This document shows positions 1-5,198 of a stretch of DNA of 5,198 bases, one piece after another. Source of the DNA: JBDTRY01 sp039931435 (lineage in GTDB: Bacteria; Acidobacteriota; Thermoanaerobaculia; Gp7-AA8). Below the pieces are notes generated by a model. That model was not told the DNA's origin. It was given only the letters and a program-made list of their open reading frames with translations, and made no database searches. Positions within the stretch are counted from its first letter, which is position 1. Each line of letters opens with the position of its first letter. The position numbers and the translations under genes are program-made. The stretch covers positions 1-5,198 of the forward strand of contig JBDTRY010000262.1 in the NCBI GenBank assembly GCA_039931435.1, given 5' to 3'.

Positions 1-1323
1 CTGGCTGTTCCACTGGCCGCAGCACAGGCAGGCACGCAGCTCATGAGCCTGGTGGATGCTGCTGTCGTCGGCCGGCTCGGCGCGCGGCAACTGGGAGCGG
101 TGGGGATCGGCAACTCTCTCTTTTTCTTTCTGACCATCATGGCCATGGGCGCTGTAATGGGTGTCGATCCGATGATCGCGCAGGCCATCGGGGCCGGCGA
201 TCCACGCCGGGCACGCCAGGTGATGTGGCAGGGAGTGTGGCTGGCTTTTGCCGTGAGCGTGTTGATTTCGATTCCCCTTGCGCTGGCGCCGTTGATTCTG
301 GGACCGATCGGTATCGATTCGGGGGTGGCCTCCGACGCCACAATTTTTCTCCTCATCCGCATCGCCGGAGTGGCGCCGTTCCTTCTCTTTGTTGTTTTTC
401 GCGCCTACCTTCAGGCCCAGAACATTACACGGCCAATGATCGAGGCCATGGTCGTCGCCAACGTAGCCAATCTTCTTCTCGATCTGCTCCTCGTCTACGG
501 GGGCTCCTCACTGCCGGAATGGACCGGACCGCTGCGTCTGGTTCCCGCGCTGGGGATCGGCGGATCGGCGATCTCCACCGTGACCTCCTCGTTCATCCAG
601 CTGGCCGTCCTCGTCGTTGCCGTCAGGGGAACCGGGGGGGACTACGTATTCGCCGGGATTCGGCGCGTCGTCCGTGAAGACATCGTCACGGCCTTTCGTG
701 TTGGCCTTCCGTTAGGCCTGCAGATGGGCGCGGAGATCGGAATCTTCGCTCTCGTCGGTCTCCTGGCCGGACGGCTTGGCCGGGCAGAACTTGCCGCGCA
801 TCAGCTCGCGATTACCCTGGCCTCGTTCACTTTCACGGGCGCTCTCGGAATCGGAGCGGCAGGATCGGTGCGCGTAGGGAGGGCCATCGGTGCCGGTGAT
901 CAGGACGGAACACGCCGAGCAGGCCTGGTGGCGTTCGGGGGAGGAGCGGCGCTGATGAGCATCTCCGCGCTTTCGTTCTGGCTCTTTCCGCGGCCGCTGG
1001 CATATCTGATCTCGAATCAACCGATCGTCATCGCCACTGCAATTCCGCTGATGGCCGTCGCTGCGTTCTTCCAGATATCCGACGGTGTTCAGGCAGTCGG
1101 AGCAGGGGTCCTCCGCGGTGCCGCCGACACACGGTACGCCTTTGTGGCCAACCTTCTCGGCCACTGGGCCATCGGCCTGCCGGTGGCGGTCTTTCTCGGA
1201 TTCGGGCTGTCGCTGGGAATCGTCGGGTTGTGGTGGGGACTCTGCGCCGGGCTGACCGTGGTGGCTGCGCTTCTCTTCGTTCGATTTCTAAGGCTCAGCA
1301 GCCGGTTGATCGAGCCCGTCTAG
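1..1323 (+). CDS. MATE-family (NorM-like) multidrug/cation antiporter, 5' end cut off
   Basis: Inner-membrane exporter expected to expel cationic drugs or metabolites in exchange for H+ or Na+. The reading frame is open from base 1, and the 14 codons before the ATG at 43 read as typical MATE N-terminus (LAVPLAAAQAGTQL before MSLVD), so the true start lies upstream and about 440 residues are visible, close to the usual 440-460. Numbering from the ATG at 43: the N-lobe motif GVDPMIAQAIGAGD is at 40-53, and its pseudo-symmetric C-lobe counterpart GIGAAGSVRVGRAIGAGD is at 269-286, as expected for two six-helix bundles. FRAYLQAQNITRP (119-131) and GVLRGAADTR (355-364) are the matching post-helix motifs in each half. 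The end GLWWGLCAGL is typical of NorM-type proteins. The protein is hydrophobic throughout. Family assignment is firm, but substrate and coupling ion cannot be read from the sequence. It converges on the ion-channel gene. Confidence 0.93.
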   Translation: MAVPLAAAQAGTQLMSLVDAAVVGRLGARQLGAVGIGNSLFFFLTIMAMGAVMGVDPMIAQAIGAGDPRRARQVMWQGVWLAFAVSVLISIPLALAPLILGPIGIDSGVASDATIFLLIRIAGVAPFLLFVVFRAYLQAQNITRPMIEAMVVANVANLLLDLLLVYGGSSLPEWTGPLRLVPALGIGGSAISTVTSSFIQLAVLVVAVRGTGGDYVFAGIRRVVREDIVTAFRVGLPLGLQMGAEIGIFALVGLLAGRLGRAELAAHQLAITLASFTFTGALGIGAAGSVRVGRAIGAGDQDGTRRAGLVAFGGGAALMSISALSFWLFPRPLAYLISNQPIVIATAIPLMAVAAFFQISDGVQAVGAGVLRGAADTRYAFVANLLGHWAIGLPVAVFLGFGLSLGIVGLWWGLCAGLTVVAALLFVRFLRLSSRLIEPV

Positions 1324-1392
1324 CCCGGAGCCACCTTGCCATCAAAGATGTGCAAACGTCCGTTGCGCGGAGCCGGCGCGAATGCTCGCAGG

Positions 1393-1428
1393 GCCGCACG
1401 GCCGTGTGGCGTTATCGCCTTCTTATTT
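1393..1428 (+). terminator. Weak hairpin in the convergent gap, possible terminator
   Basis: Bases 1393-1410 form a near-perfect palindrome (GCCGCACG / CGTGTGGC, one G-T wobble). A pyrimidine-rich stretch with scattered T follows (CCTTCTTATTT, about 1418-1428). It sits 70 bp past the stop of the MATE gene and just outside the 3' end of the channel gene, where a terminator is expected. The U-tract is broken and displaced from the stem, so intrinsic termination is doubtful. Confidence 0.25.
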
Positions 1429-1435
1429 CGTGCCG

Positions 1436-2524
1436 TCAGAACTCGCGCACACGCGACAACCAGTTTTCTCTGACTGTGTCGGTGCGGATCCACGCCGGGA
1501 GCGGCATGAGCAGGTGGACGCTCAGTGCGCCCACATAGGGCTCGTACATGGCCCGCAATTCATCAAGCTTGCGGTCCGCTTCCGCTCCCCGTGCCGGCGC
1601 CAGTCCCGAGTGCTCCAGTTCCTCACGGACTCTCTCCAGAGTGTCCGGAGAGATGCGCTGAAGCGGCTCCGGTAATGGATGCTGCCCGAGGACATTGCAC
1701 ATGTCCACGACGGCATGGCGGGCGATGGCGAATGTCAGACGCGCCTGCTGGCGCGAAGCGCTGTCCACGCCGACGATGACCAGTGCGCATGTATCGAGCA
1801 TCGCCGTAAGCGAGGAAAGCCAGGACTGATTGTCATGTTGCGATCGAAAGTAGGCCAGGACCGGGAAGGAAATATGACTCTCGAGGAGCTCGGCCGACCA
1901 GCGCTCCCAATCCCCGAGCAGAATTTTCAGATCCGCCCCGTGTCCCTCCGCGCACTGCCTTTTCAGCAGCTCCGTAGCCGAAGGCGGTGACCCGGCGCGT
2001 GCGTCGAGCAGGGAAATATTCAACTCACGCCGCGAAAAAGCTGCGGAAACGCCCGGGAGAAACCCGATGATCAGGGCGAGAAAGGCAAAGCCGGTTCCGC
2101 TCTCGAGCACGGTCAACAAACGCCCCACCGAACGGAGGGGCCGCACGTCACCCAGCCCAAGAGTGAAGAAGTTCGTACCGCTGAGATAGACCTCGGCCTG
2201 AAACTGATTCATTCCTTCGGGCGCCTCGACCCCGGCGCCCAGACCCCACTGCAGCAACGCAAACCCGGCGACCAATGCCACGGCCCAGAGCACGAGAAGT
2301 AAAATCAGGGACATCGGGCCGTAGACGCTGAGGAAGTTCTCGCGTCGGTTGCCGGCCGGAAAGAAACGGGACACGAGACAATAAGGACGCCACGTGGCCC
2401 AATAGAAAAATCGCGTCAGACGAAGCTCGCGAGAGACACGCCTGGCCAGCACGATCGTCTCGAACCCGTCCCATAGAACGATCAGGACCAGCAGGACGCC
2501 GGCTGAAGCTGCGAGGATTCTCAC
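1436..2524 (-). CDS. Potassium-channel-like membrane protein with TLGLGD filter and helical C-terminal domain
   Basis: A 362-residue predicted ion channel of the Ion_trans_2 (two-helix pore) type in the inner membrane. An N-terminal hydrophobic segment (about 3-24, ending in WDGFETIVLARRV) is followed by a basic loop. Next come a membrane helix (about 69-93), a pore loop with the filter-like motif TNFFTLGLGDVRP (117-129) and another helix (about 134-158). TLGLGD (121-126) replaces the canonical TVGYGD, so K+ selectivity is plausible but not certain. Residues 165-362 form a soluble, mostly helical cytoplasmic domain (LLESHISFPVLAYFRSQH at 213-230). I match it to no named ligand-binding domain such as RCK. 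The start is GTG: the first membrane segment follows at once and no better start lies nearby. No Shine-Dalgarno is seen, but TATACT lies 8 bases upstream. The DUF1223 gene ends 90 bp upstream on the same strand, so an operon is possible but not evident. Confidence 0.85.
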   Translation of the reverse strand: MRILAASAGVLLVLIVLWDGFETIVLARRVSRELRLTRFFYWATWRPYCLVSRFFPAGNRRENFLSVYGPMSLILLLVLWAVALVAGFALLQWGLGAGVEAPEGMNQFQAEVYLSGTNFFTLGLGDVRPLRSVGRLLTVLESGTGFAFLALIIGFLPGVSAAFSRRELNISLLDARAGSPPSATELLKRQCAEGHGADLKILLGDWERWSAELLESHISFPVLAYFRSQHDNQSWLSSLTAMLDTCALVIVGVDSASRQQARLTFAIARHAVVDMCNVLGQHPLPEPLQRISPDTLERVREELEHSGLAPARGAEADRKLDELRAMYEPYVGALSVHLLMPLPAWIRTDTVRENWLSRVREF

Positions 2525-2532
2525 GGCGAGAG

Positions 2533-2538
2533 AGTATA
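2533..2538 (-). promoter_or_regulatory. Putative -10 element (TATACT) for a leaderless channel transcript
   Basis: On the minus strand TATACT is separated from the GTG start by 8 bases (CTCTCGCC), so initiation 7-9 bases downstream would place the 5' end at or next to the start codon. No -35 match is convincing and no Shine-Dalgarno is present. The same arrangement recurs before the two other minus-strand genes. Confidence 0.45.
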
Positions 2539-2614
2539 GCGTCAGGACGGACCACGCCCGCTCCCAACTCCATGAGGACGCTACGCCTCCAGCCTGTCGA
2601 AAAAATCCGGATCG

Positions 2615-3397
2615 CTATTCTCGCGCTACGGCCGCGCCGTAGATTCGCAGCGACGAGGGGTCCTGCAGCAGCGCCACGAACTCGAGATTGCGCCGGTTCC
2701 AACCCGGATCGAGCTTTACGGAAACCGATCGCACTGTGCCGTCGCCATGGTGAATCGTTCCAATGTTCACCAGCCGCCTGACGATGTGGTCGTTGCGCAG
2801 ATCTCGCCCGGCGTTCTCCCCTCGCTTCACGGGAGTGGAGATCCCGTTCTCTGCGACGGCCAGAAGCAACTGCAGGTCTGCCGCCGGAACGTTCGTCCCC
2901 GCTTTGGCCGTCACGGTGGCCTGCACCGATCCACCGGACGGATCCAGCGCAATGGAGACTCTGTAAGCCTGCGCAGATCGGGCGCCATCCTCGATCGCGC
3001 TGGTCACCGCTGCGCGATTCGATCCCACCATCTGTACCTTGCCGTTTACGACTGCCTGAGGTGTATAGACCTGGGAGGAACGAAAGGCCGATGCATAGTT
3101 CTGCTGGCGCTGCGACCAGGCTGGCGAAGAAAAGGGATCGGACCAGCCCAGACGATTCCAGTAGTCGACGTGAAAGGCAAGCGGAATGACCTTGCCCTGC
3201 CAATGCTGATTCGACCCGATCTCAGTGAGAAGTCGATCGGCAGGCGGGCAGCTGGAACACCCCTGGGATGTGAAGAGCTCGACCACCGCCACACCGCCGG
3301 AATCCACGCCGTTGCCTTCACTTCCCGCTCCACCTGCGGCAATGATGAAGACCAGTCCGACTAGCAAGGCGCTGACCGCCAGAATCCACTTTGTCAT
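2615..3397 (-). CDS. DUF1223 family secreted thioredoxin-fold protein
   Basis: A 260-residue exported protein. It has a short signal-like N-terminus (MTKW, then a hydrophobic core at about 5-21, then AGGAGS), which could serve as a cleaved signal or a membrane anchor. The mature part opens with the family hallmark VVELFTSQGCSSCPPADRLL (38-57), containing a C-S-S-C redox-type pair at C47 and C50 followed by PP. HVDYWNRLGWSDPFS (76-90) and the cis-proline-like segment VYTPQAVVNGK (110-120) are also typical, and the order is that of a thioredoxin-like fold. DUF1223 proteins have no settled biochemical role; a periplasmic thiol-disulfide or metal-related function is inference only. The length matches the family. 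The ATG is well placed before the signal sequence. It lacks a Shine-Dalgarno but has TATATT six bases upstream. A palindromic element lies 72 bp upstream. Confidence 0.9.
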   Translation of the reverse strand: MTKWILAVSALLVGLVFIIAAGGAGSEGNGVDSGGVAVVELFTSQGCSSCPPADRLLTEIGSNQHWQGKVIPLAFHVDYWNRLGWSDPFSSPAWSQRQQNYASAFRSSQVYTPQAVVNGKVQMVGSNRAAVTSAIEDGARSAQAYRVSIALDPSGGSVQATVTAKAGTNVPAADLQLLLAVAENGISTPVKRGENAGRDLRNDHIVRRLVNIGTIHHGDGTVRSVSVKLDPGWNRRNLEFVALLQDPSSLRIYGAAVARE

Positions 3398-3403
3398 GCA
3401 ATG

Positions 3404-3409
3404 AATATA
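3404..3409 (-). promoter_or_regulatory. Putative -10 element (TATATT) for a leaderless DUF1223 transcript
   Basis: On the minus strand TATATT is followed by six bases (CATTGC) and then the ATG. This spacing puts the expected transcription start on or just beside the start codon. No purine-rich ribosome binding site fits in the gap and no clear -35 is seen 16-18 bases further upstream. Confidence 0.45.
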
Positions 3410-3468
3410 GTTCGGACAGGCCGCCGGAGTATCACGAAACCATCAAATCTCAGGCTCCCGGGCATGGT

Positions 3469-3633
3469 TAGTGGCGTGTATTGGACAAATTGGTACCACC
3501 TGACTTGGTCTCGACGCCGTGAGCGTTGTTGCGCCTCCTCAGCATAGGAGCCGCTATGCCTGCGTCGGCGCGCCTAGCTCACGTCGCCGATTCCTGCGTC
3601 ATCTGGTACCAATTCACCCAATACACGCCACTA
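3469..3633. mobile_element. MITE-like palindromic element with TA flanks
   Basis: The two ends are perfect 16-bp inverted repeats: TAGTGGCGTGTATTGG (3469-3484) and its exact complement at 3618-3633. Pairing continues inward with interruptions: AATTGGTACCA (3488-3498) with 3604-3614, TGAC with GTCA, CGTGAGC (3518-3524) with 3577-3583, GCGCC (3531-3535) with 3567-3571, and GCATAG (3542-3547) with CTATGC (3554-3559) around a six-base loop. Nearly the whole 165 bp can therefore fold into one long hairpin. Both ends carry TA, compatible with TA target-site duplication as in IS630/mariner-type elements, though this TA is also part of the palindrome. It has no coding capacity. It lies 8 bp beyond the stop of the small membrane protein gene and may also end its transcript. 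Confidence 0.65.
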
Positions 3634-3640
3634 GCGAGGA

Positions 3641-4012
3641 TCATGCGAAGCCGAGGAGAAACCACGGGATGAGCAGAACCTCAACCGTAGCCACGACGAG
3701 CATCGTGGACCAGGCGAACGGTGCCAGGGCTTGTCTCCGTGAAAACATCCCGAGGGTCAGGAGCGAGCCGGCAAATGTCGTCAGACCGAGGATGAAGTAA
3801 TTGCAGAAATCGGCGTTCCATCGGGCGTTGACGATGACGGCCACGCCCAGCGACGCAGACGCCGCGACTGAAAATGCCACCAACGTGAGGACAATCTGTC
3901 TGGCACCAAAGGTACGCTGGGGAAGGAACCGGCGAGCTATGATGCCGGCCACGGTAATGATGGCCAGTACGTAGGCAATCTCCCCCAGAAACTCCCGCGT
4001 GGCTGGATGCAT
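3641..4012 (-). CDS. Small four-helix membrane protein, function unknown
   Basis: A 123-residue hydrophobic protein that I do not recognise. Four membrane segments can be read at about 8-28, 38-62, 70-92 and 100-122, separated by short charged loops (ARRFLPQR at 26-33, NARWNADF at 62-69, SRRQ at 91-94). The basic first and third loops suggest they face the cytoplasm, with both ends outside. There is no signal peptide, cysteine motif or enzymatic signature. A TTG at 4021 in the same frame would add three residues, but the ATG at 4012 is preferred. It follows a TATAGT hexamer by 8 bases, and the TTG would overlap that hexamer. GAGG sits three bases before the ATG, closer than a normal Shine-Dalgarno. 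Codon use and the continuous hydrophobic pattern support a real gene. It is divergent from the phosphatase gene, and its stop codon abuts the palindromic element. Confidence 0.7.
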   Translation of the reverse strand: MHPATREFLGEIAYVLAIITVAGIIARRFLPQRTFGARQIVLTLVAFSVAASASLGVAVIVNARWNADFCNYFILGLTTFAGSLLTLGMFSRRQALAPFAWSTMLVVATVEVLLIPWFLLGFA

Positions 4013-4020
4013 CTGCCTCA

Positions 4021-4026
4021 ACTATA
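4021..4026 (-). promoter_or_regulatory. Putative -10 element (TATAGT) for the small membrane protein
   Basis: On the minus strand TATAGT precedes the ATG at 4012 by eight bases (TGAGGCAG). This is the same TATANT-to-start spacing found for the two other minus-strand genes and would give a leaderless or nearly leaderless mRNA. The hexamer helps to reject the TTG start at 4021, which overlaps it. No convincing -35 is visible. Confidence 0.45.
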
Positions 4027-4077
4027 CGCGACAGAGCGAGGATAAGATTTCCGCGCCGGAACTTACGGCAGATTTTG

Positions 4078-4083
4078 AAGGAG
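4078..4083 (+). promoter_or_regulatory. Shine-Dalgarno AAGGAG that fixes the phosphatase start
   Basis: AAGGAG lies six bases before the ATG at 4090. An in-frame TTG at 4075 overlaps this site and would make it part of the coding sequence, so the ATG is the true start. A weak -10 candidate, TAAGAT (4043-4048), would give a leader of about 35 bases. Confidence 0.8.
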
Positions 4084-4089
4084 TGGACG

Positions 4090-4773
4090 ATGGGAGCACG
4101 AGTATTTCTCGTTCGGCATGGGGCCACGGTGTTTTCGGCGGAAGATCGCTTTGCCGGAGAGACGGACGTGGCATTGTCCGACGAAGGACGGGACCAGGCC
4201 AGGAAACTGGGCCAGAGGCTGGCAAACCTCGAACTGGCTGCCGCCTACGCCAGCCCCATGGGCAGGACGGTGGAAACAGCAAGCCTGATTGCCGAGCCGC
4301 ACGGGATCAGTGTCGAGAAAATCGATGGCCTGAAAGAAATCTCGCACGGAGCGTGGGAAGGGCATACCCGCGCCGAGGTAGAAGAAAACTTTCCCGACGA
4401 ATACGCGCGCTGGGAGGCGGATCCGTTCTCAATCGCCCCTCGAAACGGCGAGAGTGGATTGGCCGTCACGGCCCGCGCGCTGCCGGCGCTGCTGGACATC
4501 ATCGGAAAACATGAGACCAGTCATGTGCTCGTGGTCTCACACAAAGCAACGATTCGTCTCATTCTCAGCTCTCTGCTGGGATTCGATTCGCGAACCTATC
4601 GCGACCGGCTGGATCAGTCGCTGGCGGCACTGAATGTCCTCGATTTCAACGAAGAGGGTCACGCCCGTCTGGCTTTGTTCAACGATGTCTCGCACTACGC
4701 TCCGCCACCGGCCTCGCTCCCTCCCCTGCCAAAGCAGCGACTGAGCAAGTGGTGGGACCGGAAAGCGAAGTGA
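4090..4773 (+). CDS. Histidine phosphatase family protein (phosphoglycerate-mutase-like)
   Basis: A 227-residue cytoplasmic enzyme of the RHG superfamily, which moves phosphoryl groups through a phosphohistidine. The N-terminal strand ends in LVRHGAT, giving R9-H10-G11 with H10 as the nucleophile. ASPMGRTVETA (54-64) supplies the second phosphate-binding arginine, R59. The proton-donor glutamate is E83 in LKEISHGAWEG (81-91), and the second catalytic histidine is H151 in VVSHKATIR (148-156). NGES (119-122) is also typical. All core residues are present, so it should be active. The pattern resembles the GpmB/CobC/PhoE-type branch, but the substrate cannot be read: sugar phosphate, nucleotide or alpha-ribazole phosphate are all possible. 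No cobalamin genes are nearby. The last 22 residues (PPPASLPPLPKQRL onward, then WWDRKAK) form a proline-rich basic tail beyond the catalytic fold. It is preceded by a strong Shine-Dalgarno. Confidence 0.92.
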   Translation: MGARVFLVRHGATVFSAEDRFAGETDVALSDEGRDQARKLGQRLANLELAAAYASPMGRTVETASLIAEPHGISVEKIDGLKEISHGAWEGHTRAEVEENFPDEYARWEADPFSIAPRNGESGLAVTARALPALLDIIGKHETSHVLVVSHKATIRLILSSLLGFDSRTYRDRLDQSLAALNVLDFNEEGHARLALFNDVSHYAPPPASLPPLPKQRLSKWWDRKAK

Positions 4774-4811
4774 GTGCTGAGACTTCCAATCGCGGTCATC
4801 CCGGGTCGGGC

Positions 4812-4827
4812 AACGGCGCAAGCGCCG
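4812..4827. repeat. Short GC palindrome, left outer arm
   Basis: Contains CGGCGC-AA-GCGCCG, a self-complementary hairpin core. It matches the palindrome at 5093-5108 in inverted orientation except at one position. No U-tract follows, so it does not look like an intrinsic terminator. Confidence 0.55.
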
Positions 4828-4856
4828 ATGTCGCAGGCATGACACGATTACCAAGG

Positions 4857-4978
4857 CGTGTCATCCTGAAGCGTCGAGCGAAGGATCTCTTCTACGTTCC
4901 CGGTTGCCATCCGCAATAAGGGTCACGATTGTCGTTGACGAGATCCTTCGGTCGCTGCGCTCCCTCCAGGATGACACG
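4857..4978. repeat. GTCATCCTGA-type palindromic repeat unit
   Basis: The ends are perfect 11-bp inverted repeats, CGTGTCATCCT (4857-4867) and AGGATGACACG (4968-4978). A second pair inside, GAAGGATCTC (4880-4889) and GAGATCCTTC (4940-4949), keeps the same order, with a few extra bases in the right arm. It resembles the dispersed GTCATCCTGAGC...GAAGGATCT repeats common between genes in Acidobacteriota and some other phyla (recalled knowledge, not searched). It is non-coding. Confidence 0.65.
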
Positions 4979-5022
4979 CTCCCCAGACCCCGCCAGAACG
5001 ATCGGCAGGAGCGAAACCACGA

Positions 5023-5066
5023 CGTGTCATCCAGAACGAGCGAAGGGAGAAGCGAGGACATGTCGC
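5023..5066 (+). repeat. Third, diverged GTCATCC repeat copy
   Basis: It begins CGTGTCATCC like the central unit and continues with GAGCGAAGGGAGAAGCGAGG. This parallels the GAGCGAAGGATCTC segment of the left half of the central unit, so it lies in direct orientation to that half. It ends in GGACATGTCG, a degenerate reverse of its own start. Confidence 0.45.
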
Positions 5067-5092
5067 GGTAGTCGTTTCATTTCCCGCATCGA

Positions 5093-5108
5093 CGGCGCCT
5101 GCGCCGTT
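5093..5108. repeat. Short GC palindrome, right outer arm
   Basis: Contains CGGCGC-CT-GCGCCG, the inverted partner of the palindrome at 4812-4827. It can fold on itself or pair with the distant partner. No U-run follows on either strand. Confidence 0.55.
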
Positions 5109-5136
5109 CCCTTAGTCGCCATGACCCGTTTTCCTG

Positions 5137-5198
5137 TCACCGGGACCCGCCCGCAATCTCGGTGGCCTCCACGATGCGCACGCCGGAGGGTTCTGACT
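5137..5198 (-). CDS. Possible 3' end of a minus-strand gene, unidentified
   Basis: On the minus strand one frame is open from the window edge to a TGA at 5137-5139. It reads SEPSGVRIVEATEIAGGSR and then stop, which looks more protein-like than the competing frames. If real, the gene converges on the phosphatase and the repeat array lies between two 3' ends, the usual place for such repeats. Nineteen residues are too few to assign a family. Confidence 0.25.
   Translation of the reverse strand, partial: SEPSGVRIVEATEIAGGSR

Larger units (their letters stand above)
4793..5127. repeat. Nested inverted-repeat array (composite intergenic palindromes)
   Basis: The 363 bases after the phosphatase hold no convincing gene and are built from repeats. 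The outer arms, 4793-4834 and 5084-5127, are imperfect inverted copies of each other: each runs from GGTCAT through AACGGCGCA(A/G)GCGCCG. Between them lie a palindromic GTCATCC unit at 4857-4978 and a third partial copy at about 5023-5066. A short reverse end, AGGCATGACACG (4835-4846), also pairs with the first bases of the central unit. The only open frame here (minus strand, 4861-5061) is made of the repeats themselves and is not credible as a gene. Confidence 0.6.

Noticed and set aside
712..1164. A 150-codon minus-strand frame inside the MATE gene
   Set aside because: Fully contained in a confident antiporter gene; low-complexity charged translation typical of a shadow frame.
2599..2612. 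T-run after ATCCGGAT on the minus strand downstream of the DUF1223 gene as an intrinsic terminator
   Set aside because: The preceding self-complementary stretch is only an 8-bp palindrome with no loop, so no stable stem is formed before the T-run.
2148..3203. A 351-codon open frame on the minus strand spanning the DUF1223 gene, the 90-bp gap and the start of the channel gene
   Set aside because: It is out of frame with two clearly recognisable genes. Its translation is arginine- and serine-rich without domain pattern, as expected of a G+C-rich shadow frame.
2747..3364. A 205-codon plus-strand frame antisense to the DUF1223 gene
   Set aside because: The opposite strand carries a well-supported family protein, and the antisense translation has no recognisable motif or hydrophobic pattern.
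3488..3614. AATTGGTACCA and its inverted copy as operator half-sites for a GntR/FadR-type regulator
   Set aside because: The two sites are simply paired arms of the long palindrome, and no regulator gene is nearby; the resemblance is better explained by the repeat.
1436..4021. The minus-strand genes as a single operon or a new functional system
   Set aside because: Gaps of 90 and over 240 bp, a separate -10-like element before each gene, an intervening palindromic element and no functional link argue for independent transcription.
4861..5061. A 66-codon minus-strand frame in the intergenic repeat array
   Set aside because: It is composed of the GTCATCC-type repeats and has no independent evidence of coding.

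Overview
The window (about 60% G+C by eye) looks like an ordinary bacterial chromosome segment from a G+C-rich environmental lineage. The mix of a NorM-like exporter, a K+-channel-like protein with a large helical tail, a secreted DUF1223 protein and GTCATCCTGA-type palindromic repeats fits Acidobacteriota or another soil or sediment phylum. That is a weak inference from gene style and repeats, with no marker gene to prove it.

Layout. Bases 1-1323 (+) hold a MATE-family multidrug/cation antiporter whose first few residues lie left of the window. A 112-bp convergent gap holds one weak hairpin. Three minus-strand genes follow: a membrane ion channel with a TLGLGD filter (1436-2524), a secreted thioredoxin-fold DUF1223 protein (2615-3397) and a small four-helix membrane protein (3641-4012). 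The last two are separated by a 165-bp, nearly full-length palindrome flanked by TA (3469-3633), which looks like a MITE. A divergent 77-bp promoter region leads to a plus-strand histidine phosphatase (4090-4773). From 4774 to 5136 there is no convincing gene. This stretch is a nested inverted-repeat array containing three divergent GTCATCC-type units. The last 62 bases may be the 3' end of another minus-strand gene.

How the genes work together. I see no pathway linking them. The products are mostly envelope proteins (exporter, channel, secreted protein, small membrane protein) plus one cytoplasmic phosphatase, and spacing suggests separately transcribed genes. The most interesting regulatory signal is that all three minus-strand genes lack a clear Shine-Dalgarno at the usual distance (the small membrane gene has only a GAGG three bases from its start), yet have a TATANT hexamer 6-8 nt before the start codon. 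This is the geometry expected of leaderless mRNAs. The phosphatase instead has a textbook AAGGAG site. I found no defence system, CRISPR array, tRNA, rRNA or intact transposase, and no clearly new multi-gene system. The two non-coding repeat regions and the leaderless pattern are what deserve a second look.
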